Assembly (NCBI GenBank): GCA_024225035.1
Contig: JAAEMX010000260.1
Coordinates: 1-51,444 of the forward strand
Direction of reading: 5' to 3'
Length of the DNA stretch: 51,444 nt
From: Lentisphaerota bacterium
GTDB lineage: Bacteria; Verrucomicrobiota; Lentisphaeria; Victivallales; Victivallaceae
Part shown: positions 1 through 8,041 of the stretch, piece after piece
Layout: each line of letters starts with the position of its first letter
Position numbering within the stretch: position 1 is the stretch's first letter
Position numbers and translations under genes: made by a program
The notes under the pieces: model-generated
Database searches by the model: none
The model's input: the letters and a program-made list of their open reading frames with translations, nothing else
What the model was told of the DNA's origin: nothing

Positions 1-42
1 AAGCTGCCTGACGAAAAGCAGTGGTTTTCAGCTGATTTTTAA
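1..42 (+). CDS. Possible C-terminal end of a gene entering from the left
   Basis: Frame 1 is open from the first base to a TAA at 40-42 and reads KLPDEKQWFSADF. The composition looks protein-like, but thirteen codons prove nothing. It would be the tail of a plus-strand gene outside the window. Between its stop and the next gene (43-199) no hairpin or clear promoter was seen. Confidence 0.3.
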   Translation, partial: KLPDEKQWFSADF

Positions 43-199
43 CATCTGCGGTGAAAGAAATCACGAAAAACGGCAATGGGAAATGTTGTCGCGTTGCGTC
101 ACACCCTATCGATTAAACTGAAAAACTCGGTACTCTCAAGCTATTATCTTCATCTTATGAATATGTTGTAAATTGCATTATATAATGAAGGGGTTGTTT

Positions 200-1429
200 A
201 TGCCAAGAGGTATTCTAAAGTATTACAATGACAATCATAATTGCATGGACAGGTTGTATGTCATGCAGAAGACTTGTCTGCGATATATCGAATCCAGAGA
301 GAAATGGATGGATAGCTGTATTCCTCGTTACCGTGGAGGCTGGAGATCTTTGAGAGTGTTTCACAATCCTGCAAAAACTCAAAGAAACATCAATGCCATG
401 GAAAAAGTCAATGAGCTTCTTGCTGTTTACCTTAAGAATGAAAATGAAGGAAAAAGAAACAACAGCTTTCCTCAATTGATCAATCAAATCAATGGCTATG
501 TAAATTCATTTTCAGAAGGTGGACACGGCAGGCAATTGCTGCAACAGTTTATAAGAGAGGCCAGAAAGGATTATTCAAGCTATGAAGGCAGTATAAAGGC
601 TCCGGAAGATATTTACAGTTTTAGACGTTATATCGGAGGTCCAAGGATTAACAGCTATAACAGGTTGGAAGTTATTTTTGCGGGAAAACATTCGCATGTT
701 ATAAGAATGAGTCGTCAGAGAAGAGGTTCTATCATTCTAAAACAGGTATATCGTATACCTGATGATAGCAGGGGAGGCGATTTGGTAGGAAGCGTAAAGA
801 ATGAAGCCGGATGTTTTGCTGATTTCTATAAGCTGCAGTTTAGAAATAATATTTTCTATGAAGATAACTCTACCGGTCACCTGGATAATCTAACCCATAA
901 CTATAAGGACATAGGGTGGCATCAGAAAAAAGTAGCAGCTTCTTTTGTGATGCCCGATATCAATGGTACAGAATTCCTTAAGTTTTTTAATGTCAGGTAT
1001 CATAAAAGTGAAAAAAGGTTAGCATTAGATAATATATTTAGAGCATTGTCTGACATTCACCATAAACAGGAAATTGTTCATGGAAATATAAAATTGGATA
1101 ATATTTTAATCACCCCTGAATCAAACGCATTTTTTACTGGGTTTAGAGGAGGAGAGTGCAATGAGAAGAATATTACTGAGGATTTATTTAACTTAATGTG
1201 CTGTATTGTTTATAGAAAAGCCGTATTGGCTAGGCGGCAATATGACGATTTTCGCATAGGTTACCACCTGAGGCTTGCTGCCGAAAAAGTATTTAAGTAC
1301 AGTGTCGAGCATCAGCATTTTAAAGATTGGAGCTTCTTGGGTTCCAATTGTTCTGATATATTTACTGGTTTGGGAAGATTAAGAAAAAATGTTGAAGATA
1401 AACTGCTTAATACTTTTGGAGGGGATTAG
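200..1429 (+). CDS. Kinase-like protein with degenerate catalytic motifs (predicted pseudokinase)
   Basis: About 409 residues. ATG 200 (MPRGILK) is preferred because AAGGGG lies 8 bases upstream; TTG 173 and ATG 185 are in-frame alternatives. The second half has a protein-kinase-like layout. SIILKQ could hold the ATP-binding lysine. LSDIHHKQEIVHGNIKLDNIL matches the catalytic loop, but the usual HRD/HGD aspartate is Asn (HGN) while the following Asn is kept. The DFG position reads FTGFRGG, so the metal-binding Asp also appears lost. Inference: a nucleotide-binding or scaffold pseudokinase without phosphotransfer. The first ~150 residues are basic, aromatic-rich and match no family I recognise. 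Its stop is one base from the stop of the convergent radical SAM gene. Confidence 0.6.
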   Translation: MPRGILKYYNDNHNCMDRLYVMQKTCLRYIESREKWMDSCIPRYRGGWRSLRVFHNPAKTQRNINAMEKVNELLAVYLKNENEGKRNNSFPQLINQINGYVNSFSEGGHGRQLLQQFIREARKDYSSYEGSIKAPEDIYSFRRYIGGPRINSYNRLEVIFAGKHSHVIRMSRQRRGSIILKQVYRIPDDSRGGDLVGSVKNEAGCFADFYKLQFRNNIFYEDNSTGHLDNLTHNYKDIGWHQKKVAASFVMPDINGTEFLKFFNVRYHKSEKRLALDNIFRALSDIHHKQEIVHGNIKLDNILITPESNAFFTGFRGGECNEKNITEDLFNLMCCIVYRKAVLARRQYDDFRIGYHLRLAAEKVFKYSVEHQHFKDWSFLGSNCSDIFTGLGRLRKNVEDKLLNTFGGD

Positions 1430-1430
1430 A

Positions 1431-3161
1431 TTATTTAATCCATTTGGGGATTCCGCGTTTACGCAGCTTGGAGATAAGCTTGTCATGACGCTTAATTATC
1501 TGTTTTCCGGTGCTCTTTAGAGAAGCGTCACGATATGCAGTTCCAACTGTTGAATGCAGAATGATATTAATGTCCTTATCGCGCAAAGGTTGCTCAATCA
1601 ACTTGCTATTATGAGCTGTTATGGTGCCTCCGCGCTTTCTGCCGAATGCCGCAGATTCGCCTACGCTCAGACCCAATCGAACAAAGGCACCCCTCACTGT
1701 AAAAGCACTTGAGTAAGTGTTTATTATGCCGAGTGACGACAGTTTGACGGTCAATTGACGGATGAAATCATAGCTCCATAATTCAGGGTTTTTATCAGGC
1801 GAAAAACCGTCCATGAATATGCAGTCAAATGTTTCATTCAGTTGAGTTACTGAGTGTCGAGCATCACCGGTTATAAGCTTTATCCGGCTGTATTTTCCTG
1901 ACCATGAGCCAGAGCATAAAAGAGATGAAATAACCTTGAAGTGTAAAGATTCCTCAGGGAAAAGGTGCTGAGCGGCTTCCAGTGCTCTCTGATCCATTTC
2001 CAATGTTGTTACGTTGAGAAATCCCGATGCTGCGTTCTCCGCTGTTTCAATAGCTGCGACTGCATTATAGCCAAGCCCGAAACCGATATCAAGTACAGAT
2101 ACCGTTTTTTCTCTTTGCAGCCGTTCAAGTAATTTACTGGGCTCAATAAACTTTTTGTCGGCTTCAGAGTGGGCACCAGCCAAAGTGTGAAAATGCTGTC
2201 TGAATCCTGGGTGGTAAAGCGTTTTGGTGCCGTCAGCAGTTTCCACTCCATAGAAGTCAGGCTGGTTTTCGGTGTTTTCAAAATACCTTTTGAATAATTC
2301 CAGAAACTGACCTTTTTTCATCCACCATTTCGGGGCAATAACGGCTTCTTCATCGGCGTCAGCGGTCAGCCGCATAACAACCCATTCCTCAGGTAAAAGA
2401 TGCAGAAAATCCGCGGCTGCCTGTGCGTATTCATATTCGTTCAAAGGCTTTAGAGTTCCTGCCTTTAGCATCTTAGAATAAACTCTTGCCAAAGGGGTTT
2501 TCTTTAGCACAAGTAAATTGTGCAGTTTGACCGCACTGAACGGAAGCTGCGCAATATCCTGAGCTGTTCTGGTGAAGTCTTTGTTGGTTTCCCCCGGAAG
2601 GCCTAAAATCACATGGGCAACGGTTTTTATTCCCAGAGCAGCCAGCTTTTGCACTCCTTTTCTGGTGCATTTGAAATCATGGCCGCGATTTACGAGCTTG
2701 AGGGTATTATCATTGGAAGTCTGTACGCCAAGCTCAATCCATAAATCAAATTCTTGAGCTAGTTCTGCCAGCATTTTGAGTACTGGAGGCTGCAGGCAAT
2801 CCGGGCGGGTAGAAATCATTACTACTTTGAAATCAGCCAGCTTCAGCACTTTATGATAATAATCCCGAAGTTCTTCAATGGAACCATAAGTATTGGTAAA
2901 TGATTGAAAATAAGCGATGTATGGCGGTTTAGCTCCGTACCTGCGTTTTGCGTAACTTATGCCGGACTCCACCTGTTTTCTCAGGTCAAGCGAGTAGCGC
3001 AAATGACGGGCACGGCTTCCGTCTTCGGCACAGAAAACGCAGCCTTCGCCAAACTTGTTTTCACGGTTAGGGCAGCCCAGCGGCAGGTCTATTGGAATAC
3101 GGTAAAGGGCCTGTCCGTATTTACTAACCAGATATTCTTTAAAAAACGTTATCTTATTCAC
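1431..3161 (-). CDS. Radical SAM (TIGR01212/YhcC-MnmL type) fused to MnmC/MnmD-type methyltransferase; likely tRNA wobble-uridine modification
   Basis: 576 residues from a GTG start (GGAAATGAA precedes it). Residues ~1-300 are a TIGR01212 radical SAM protein: LPLGCPNRENKFGEGCVFC supplies the cluster cysteines C30, C41 and C44. Residues ~340-540 are a Rossmann methyltransferase with VLDIGFGLGYNA (SAM-binding glycines) and DGFSPDKNPELW, a signature of the MnmC methyltransferase domain. Family knowledge: TIGR01212 includes B. subtilis YtqA/MnmL, which acts on carboxymethylaminomethyl-uridine at tRNA position 34; MnmC/MnmD methyltransferases turn the aminomethyl product into methylaminomethyl-uridine. 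Inference: one polypeptide performs two consecutive steps of mnm5(s2)U34 synthesis. Both parts look full length, with no frameshift at the junction. It is monocistronic and convergent with the kinase-like gene. Confidence 0.8.
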   Translation of the reverse strand: MNKITFFKEYLVSKYGQALYRIPIDLPLGCPNRENKFGEGCVFCAEDGSRARHLRYSLDLRKQVESGISYAKRRYGAKPPYIAYFQSFTNTYGSIEELRDYYHKVLKLADFKVVMISTRPDCLQPPVLKMLAELAQEFDLWIELGVQTSNDNTLKLVNRGHDFKCTRKGVQKLAALGIKTVAHVILGLPGETNKDFTRTAQDIAQLPFSAVKLHNLLVLKKTPLARVYSKMLKAGTLKPLNEYEYAQAAADFLHLLPEEWVVMRLTADADEEAVIAPKWWMKKGQFLELFKRYFENTENQPDFYGVETADGTKTLYHPGFRQHFHTLAGAHSEADKKFIEPSKLLERLQREKTVSVLDIGFGLGYNAVAAIETAENAASGFLNVTTLEMDQRALEAAQHLFPEESLHFKVISSLLCSGSWSGKYSRIKLITGDARHSVTQLNETFDCIFMDGFSPDKNPELWSYDFIRQLTVKLSSLGIINTYSSAFTVRGAFVRLGLSVGESAAFGRKRGGTITAHNSKLIEQPLRDKDINIILHSTVGTAYRDASLKSTGKQIIKRHDKLISKLRKRGIPKWIK

Positions 3162-3284
3162 TTCATTTCCAAATATATTGTGTTGTAAACAGCTATAATC
3201 TAGCCTGCTGAAGCTATTTTTAAAGCGTTCATATTGATTTTGGGGAGGTCGGCGCTATTTTATTAATAATTGAGGAGGCTCCCC

Positions 3285-4472
3285 ATGAAAGCGTTGATAA
3301 TTGGTTCCGGAATAGCTGCAGTTGAAGCTGCTTTAAAAATCCGCACGCTACAGCCTGAAGCTGAAATAACTCTTTACACTCGTGAAAAAGTACTGCCTTA
3401 CCGTCGCCCTGCGCTTACCAGAATGATTTCAGAAAAGTTATCAGATATTCAGTTTTATCTGCACGACAAGCAATTCTATGACGAAAAAAATATCCATATT
3501 TTAACTGACTGCGCTGTGGTTTCAATTGATCGCGAGAAAAAGCATGTAATGCTTGATGACGGTAGTTTGGCCCAATACGATAAATTACTTATAGCTACAG
3601 GCGGTAAGGGGTTTATGCCGCCTATACAGGGAATCGATTTACCTCAGGTGGTGGCGCTTCGGGAGTGGGATGACTTGTCTGAAATTTCCAGTATGCTGAA
3701 TGAGAATATCAGGCAGGTTGTAGTTATCGGCGGGGGCTTGCTTGGCCTCGAAATAGCTGATAATCTGACAAAAAAGAATTCTGATGTAACTGTGATAGAG
3801 GCTTGTCCCTGCATGCTCCCCAAGCAGCTTGACAAAGATGGTGCAGATATCCTGGTGGCCGCAATGAATAGGAACCCACGAGTAAAAACTCTTTATGGTG
3901 TTTTTGTTTCTCACATTGAGGGGCACAATAAAGTAGAGGGGGTGCTGACGCAGAAAGGTGAACATATTCCTTGTGATATGGTTATAATTTCCGCTGGCAT
4001 GAGTTCAAACTTTGAGCTTGCTCATTCTGCCGGTCTTGATGTTAACCGGGCTATTGAGGCAGATGCCGGAATGCGAACCAGCGACCCGGATATTTTTGCG
4101 GCCGGGGACTGTGCAGCCATTAACGGCAAGCGTTTTGGAATGTGGAATCCCGCACGAGAGCAGGGAGCTGTTGCCGGAGCTAATATGTGTGGAAAAGATA
4201 TGGCATTTAAACCTAAAATTTATGGTGCGAGGCTAGTTGCTTTTGGTACCAAACTGTTTTCCGTAGGTGACATTGGGCTGGGAGAAGGGCCTTATAAGCA
4301 GGTCTGTCGCACAGATGAAGTTAATCTTGTTTACCGCAAGATATTCTTTAAAGACGATAAAGCCTGTGGGGGGATTCTTATAGGAGATATTGCTGCAGCC
4401 CAGCGAATGCAGAACGCTGTAGAAAAAGGTTTTGATATAAAGCAGTGCGAGGAAGCAGAAATAATCTGCTGA
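3285..4472 (+). CDS. FAD-dependent NAD(P)H oxidoreductase (rubredoxin/ferredoxin reductase or NirB N-domain type)
   Basis: 395 residues from ATG 3285, 6 bases after GAGGAGG; an upstream in-frame TTG lies inside the Shine-Dalgarno and is rejected. Domain order is FAD-binding IIGSGIAAVEAA near the N-terminus, NAD-binding VVIGGGLLGLEIA at ~residues 150-160, and the second FAD motif TSDPDIFAAGDCA near residue 270, i.e. the class of pyridine-nucleotide disulfide oxidoreductases that lack a redox disulfide. The C-terminal ~100 residues fit the reductase C domain of rubredoxin reductases, NADH oxidases and the N-terminal half of NirB. The electron acceptor cannot be read from sequence; rubredoxin, a peroxidase or oxygen detoxification are reasonable. 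It stands alone; a noncoding stretch follows. Confidence 0.8.
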   Translation: MKALIIGSGIAAVEAALKIRTLQPEAEITLYTREKVLPYRRPALTRMISEKLSDIQFYLHDKQFYDEKNIHILTDCAVVSIDREKKHVMLDDGSLAQYDKLLIATGGKGFMPPIQGIDLPQVVALREWDDLSEISSMLNENIRQVVVIGGGLLGLEIADNLTKKNSDVTVIEACPCMLPKQLDKDGADILVAAMNRNPRVKTLYGVFVSHIEGHNKVEGVLTQKGEHIPCDMVIISAGMSSNFELAHSAGLDVNRAIEADAGMRTSDPDIFAAGDCAAINGKRFGMWNPAREQGAVAGANMCGKDMAFKPKIYGARLVAFGTKLFSVGDIGLGEGPYKQVCRTDEVNLVYRKIFFKDDKACGGILIGDIAAAQRMQNAVEKGFDIKQCEEAEIIC

Positions 4473-4914
4473 GTCTTTTTAAAGTTCAAGTCCATGTGAT
4501 TGTGAACTATACTCGCTGTTTTAAGCTGCCATTTTATGGCTTGCAGCTTATGGTTTTTGAGAATGGCTACATTTGTCAATGGGATATTGAGAAAGGAAAT
4601 CAGTTTCAGTTTTGCCCTGCTTATGCAAAAGGGATTTTTGCACTGTGTAAATAGCACTCACTTAATATTATGAGTATAAAAATACTTACTTCTAAAAAGA
4701 TAAATAAAACCCACAACTAACTCTGTTTTGTACACAAAAAACGCTTGCCTTAAGACTTTTTAAATTTTGATTGTTATTTGTTAAATGCTTTTTTTAGCAT
4801 TTACACAATGTGTGGAACAAATATTAGTTAATAAGTTACTGAATTTATGTGGCTATTCGTAAAACCCACAAAAAAGAGGAGGGAGCAAAATTATGAAAAG
4901 ATAGTGGAGTAATT
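4473..4914. other. AT-rich intergenic region with hairpins
   Basis: About 440 bases without a convincing long ORF. It holds an inverted repeat AAATGCT/AGCATTT (4783-4789 and 4796-4802) around a T-run and a weaker ACTCA/TGAGT pair near 4656-4674. Neither has the stem-then-T layout of a terminator for the gene before. A three-codon ORF with a strong ribosome site lies at its end and is listed separately. Confidence 0.5.
4893..4904 (+). other. Minimal three-codon ORF (MKR-stop) with strong Shine-Dalgarno before the 4915 gene
   Basis: AGAGGAGGGAG at about 4875-4885 is the best ribosome site nearby and points to ATG 4893, which reads Met-Lys-Arg-stop. The real gene starts 10 bases after this stop, behind its own weaker GGAG. 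This could be a regulatory minimal uORF that loads ribosomes for re-initiation, or simply a decayed start. The arrangement is directly visible; the function is a guess. Confidence 0.35.
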
Positions 4915-5877
4915 ATGCCAACCGACTATGTAGCAAAAATTCGTCTTGTTAATGCCATCTCGTTTATTGATCTTTTGACTCAATGCAGAGAAATATTTGA
5001 AACTTATAAAATTGAAAGGAAAAGTTTTCTTAATTCGTCAAGCAATAAAAAAGGCTTGGGATGGCGTGGAGAGGCTTTTAAGTCGTTGACTTTCAGGCCA
5101 GCAGCAACAAGGATTAATGTAAATACCATTATTGCCATTAATGATGAGATTGATAAAATACTTTTAGAAAATGATAATAGAAATTTTATAAAATTTAAAC
5201 TTATCTTATTGGAAGCAATGCGCAAAGAAGTTTCAAAGTTAACTACATTTGGCAAAGGTAAAGCCATGGTCGAAGCTGCTATTGTTAAAATATCAAATTG
5301 GCAGCAATTGGCATCAGCCAGTGTCAGTAGTAATTTAACAGATAGTAATAGCCTTAATGCAAGCAGTGTTAATATCAACACCGTTTTATTAACTTCAGCA
5401 ACAAACTTAGATTCAATTTTTGAAAAATACAGTATAATGGAAGCCAGTTTGCACCAGCCATATTTTATAATGTCAAATAAGCTCAAAGCTCCATGGCCAG
5501 CACCGGTTACAGAGGGGAAGCGCGTTATTTTTAATAAAAAAGGTAAATATCGAACTAGTTTTTTATTGAATTGTGCTTGTGTAATTATTTGGGAAGCTGA
5601 AGGGCATTCAGTTCTTTTTTACCATCTTTCTCATAGTGCGCTCACTTCATCGGAATATAGTATGGTCAAAGCGTCTCAGGTCTATACGAATGCTTCCAGC
5701 GCCAGGGTAGTAATTGTTAGTTCTATGGATTCATATAACTTGGAATACAGCGTTGATTCTGACCTTTTGGCCCCCCTTGAAAAATGTGGTTTTAAAAAGC
5801 AAAACATTGTTGTTTTTTCTAATTATTCCGGATATTTAGGAATTGATAATTGTGAACTTGGAATGGCTCAGATTTAA
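4915..5877 (+). CDS. Uncharacterised protein with a possible CheD/CNF1-like cysteine-histidine C-terminal domain
   Basis: 320 residues from ATG 4915 behind GGAG. No signal peptide or membrane segment. Residues ~1-190 are helical, polar and Ser/Asn-rich, unlike any family I know. Residues ~205-320 contain LLNCACVIIWEAEG followed by VLFYHLSHS, a Cys about 15 residues before a His, then two beta-alpha-like units and a C-terminal FSNYSGYLGIDNCEL. This layout recalls the fold shared by chemoreceptor deamidase CheD and the CNF1-type glutamine deamidase toxins (catalytic Cys then His; CheD ends with a glycine-rich strand). That is a pattern match from memory, not an established homology. Low GC relative to the metabolic genes suggests acquired DNA. 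Calling it hypothetical is the safe reading. Confidence 0.55.
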   Translation: MPTDYVAKIRLVNAISFIDLLTQCREIFETYKIERKSFLNSSSNKKGLGWRGEAFKSLTFRPAATRINVNTIIAINDEIDKILLENDNRNFIKFKLILLEAMRKEVSKLTTFGKGKAMVEAAIVKISNWQQLASASVSSNLTDSNSLNASSVNINTVLLTSATNLDSIFEKYSIMEASLHQPYFIMSNKLKAPWPAPVTEGKRVIFNKKGKYRTSFLLNCACVIIWEAEGHSVLFYHLSHSALTSSEYSMVKASQVYTNASSARVVIVSSMDSYNLEYSVDSDLLAPLEKCGFKKQNIVVFSNYSGYLGIDNCELGMAQI

Positions 5878-6099
5878 GTTAGCTATAGTACTGGTTTGAC
5901 TTGAGGAGGAGAGATTAATATTACCTGACTAATACTTTTTGGGTATATTGGTTTTTATTGCCCCAAAGAGACTAATTTTTTTCTCAAATTATTGTAAAAA
6001 TGTCACTCAGGATGTATTATGTATGTTTGCCACTAGAGTAAATTGTTTTCTCAGTGGTTCTACTAACAGCAACCGGAATACTTCATAACAGGGTTGTTT

Positions 6100-6561
6100 A
6101 TGAATAGGGAAAGAGTTGATCGAAGCAGAAATACTGTTGGTCGTATTAATAAGTATCTGCTTATTTCTTGTTTTGTGTTTGTTATTGTGGCTGTTGCCAT
6201 GTTTTTTAAAACAAGAATTTTCTTAGAGAATGCGGTTAAAACTGATGACAGGATTATAGAAATTGCATCTAAAGCCAGCCCTTCTCCTAACTCGACCAGT
6301 TATTTCCCCGTTGCTGAATATACATTACCTGAAGGGATTGTTGTCAGAATAAAAAGTTCAATGGTTGCTAACAGTGACAGCTATAAAAAAGACGATAATA
6401 TTTCAGTCTATTACGATCCAGCTCAACCCCATGTTTTTCGTATAAATAAGTTTTCCAGAATATGGTTTGAAACGATAGTATGCTGCGTTCTGGGGGGACT
6501 TGCTCTTCTGGCAATACCTTTTAATTTGTTTATACTAAAATTTGGTAGAATGTTAAGATGA
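6100..6561 (+). CDS. DUF3592-like membrane protein
   Basis: 153 residues from ATG 6100 (AACAGGG precedes it; the upstream in-frame TTG 6094 is less likely). Two hydrophobic segments at about residues 18-38 and 125-148 enclose an extracytoplasmic beta-rich domain with the DUF3592-style phrase ISVYYDPAQPHVFRI. This family occurs across bacteria without an assigned activity. It stands alone between two unknown genes; a GC-rich hairpin starts at its stop codon. Confidence 0.6.
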   Translation: MNRERVDRSRNTVGRINKYLLISCFVFVIVAVAMFFKTRIFLENAVKTDDRIIEIASKASPSPNSTSYFPVAEYTLPEGIVVRIKSSMVANSDSYKKDDNISVYYDPAQPHVFRINKFSRIWFETIVCCVLGGLALLAIPFNLFILKFGRMLR

Positions 6562-6580
6562 AGCCGGCTAATACCGGCTT
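6561..6580 (+). terminator. Hairpin between convergent genes
   Basis: AAGCCGG (6561-6567) pairs with CCGGCTT (6574-6580) across a six-base loop. The following CTAAGTTTAA is only weakly T-rich, so termination may be inefficient. It lies between two convergent genes and could serve either. Confidence 0.45.
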
Positions 6581-6604
6581 CTAAGTTTAACTTGAAAAAC
6601 ATTT

Positions 6605-7771
6605 TTATTTGTAAAGCTCCTGCGGAAATACTAGTTGAACCGGAGACCATTGCAGAAAATTTCTTTCAAGGCGATATTTTTGATGTACTGCCCGCTGTAC
6701 TGGAGGAATTATTGAACCATATTTTCTCCAGATACTTTCCTTTTTTACTGATTTTACGGAGTAAAATTTCAGGTTGTCATATAGCCCCCATTGATAATGT
6801 TTTATGGCTGCATCCGGAGTAAGGTCCAGCATCTTTCTAAACAGAGGAGTGACGTTTTTTGTAAGGTATTTGTCACTGTTATCATTGTAATGGAATATGA
6901 TTTCAACTGACAGGTTTTTCTGTTCCGCATAGTTTTTGACGTCCAATGCCAGCAATACCAGAACCATATTGGCAAGAGCTCCTTCAGTGCCTGGCGAATA
7001 GCTTCCTGACATGTTGGTTATTATGAGTTTAGACCGATAGGTGTCAATGTTAACCTCTCCTGCACATATTACATCTTTGCCGGAGGGGAGGTCGCAGTGA
7101 TTTACCTCATCAACTCCACGGCTGGCTTCAGCCATTTTAAAGCGTCCCTCGACATCCAGAGTAACAAGCCATTGTTTCAGTCTGCCTTGGTTTAATTCTT
7201 TGAAAAGTTCTTCTTTGCAGGTGATTTCACTGCAAAAACACGGCCTGACTAACCTTGAGCGGGTATTTTTAAACCTTACAGGACAAGCTCCTCTGAGAAA
7301 TATATTCCTATGGAATTTATAGAAAATGTTTCTAAGTCTGTCGTTTAAAAAAAATATTGGCTTATAAAATTTATATTTTTCATCTTCGGGATAGGCGAAT
7401 ATTACAAGTTTGCTGAAAAAGGTTTGCGTGGGGGCTTCTGAGTATTTTCTTTGCAGCTCAAAAAGTTTGTCGCTGCTAACACGAAGTATGTTCTTAAAAC
7501 GAGCACCGTGGAATGTTTCTTTTGCATAGCTTAGAACTCTTTCCGGCGCGTTGATTAGTTCGAAGTTGCTACATTTGTATCTAGTTCCAATATATTCTGA
7601 CATGCACTGGTTTATACTGCGAATAAACGGTTGATACTTGGTGTATAGCTGGCTGAGTTCGGTTTTTGAGTTATAAGATTGTTGAAGATCATCCATTTTT
7701 TTGATAAAAAATGAAATTTCATCAGCTACTGCTACGACTAGTTCTTGCTCCCTGATATTTAGGCTTGGCAT
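6605..7771 (-). CDS. Uncharacterised cytoplasmic protein
   Basis: 388 residues from ATG 7771. No signal peptide, no transmembrane segment. The N-terminal ~120 residues look helical. The middle has clustered cysteines (ACPVRF, RPCFCSEITC). Residues ~250-300 read ICAGEVNIDTYRSKLIITNMSGSYSPG followed by a long amphipathic helix. A Gly-Glu-Val then N-x-SG-x-Y-x-P pattern resembles an SGHYxP module I recall in various hypothetical proteins, where its role is unknown. The end is basic and aromatic. I do not recognise the family. It faces the DUF3592 gene convergently and is followed upstream by 270 AT-rich bases. Confidence 0.5.
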   Translation of the reverse strand: MPSLNIREQELVVAVADEISFFIKKMDDLQQSYNSKTELSQLYTKYQPFIRSINQCMSEYIGTRYKCSNFELINAPERVLSYAKETFHGARFKNILRVSSDKLFELQRKYSEAPTQTFFSKLVIFAYPEDEKYKFYKPIFFLNDRLRNIFYKFHRNIFLRGACPVRFKNTRSRLVRPCFCSEITCKEELFKELNQGRLKQWLVTLDVEGRFKMAEASRGVDEVNHCDLPSGKDVICAGEVNIDTYRSKLIITNMSGSYSPGTEGALANMVLVLLALDVKNYAEQKNLSVEIIFHYNDNSDKYLTKNVTPLFRKMLDLTPDAAIKHYQWGLYDNLKFYSVKSVKKESIWRKYGSIIPPVQRAVHQKYRLERNFLQWSPVQLVFPQELYK

Positions 7772-8041
7772 ATAATACTTTCAATTCAAATAAATCAATA
7801 ATTTGGGCACAGTGACCCCGAAGTGTAAAAACTTCAGAAAAGCGAAAGTGGAAAGCTTAAATTATCAGCATATAATTAACGCTGAATGCTGATTTTTATA
7901 TGAACCCCCTTCATACAATTGCTACGATCAAAGCTACGTAGTTAGTATAAGAGAGAGATTGAAAAATTAAAGGTCTTTTCAGCTCAATTTGAGCTTAATT
8001 TTTGTTTAACAGGTAGCAGTGATTAAACCTCATGGGATTTC

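Noticed and set aside
5878..6099. A gene after the strong ribosome site GAGGAGGAG near 5900
   Set aside because: No start codon followed by an open frame lies in range.
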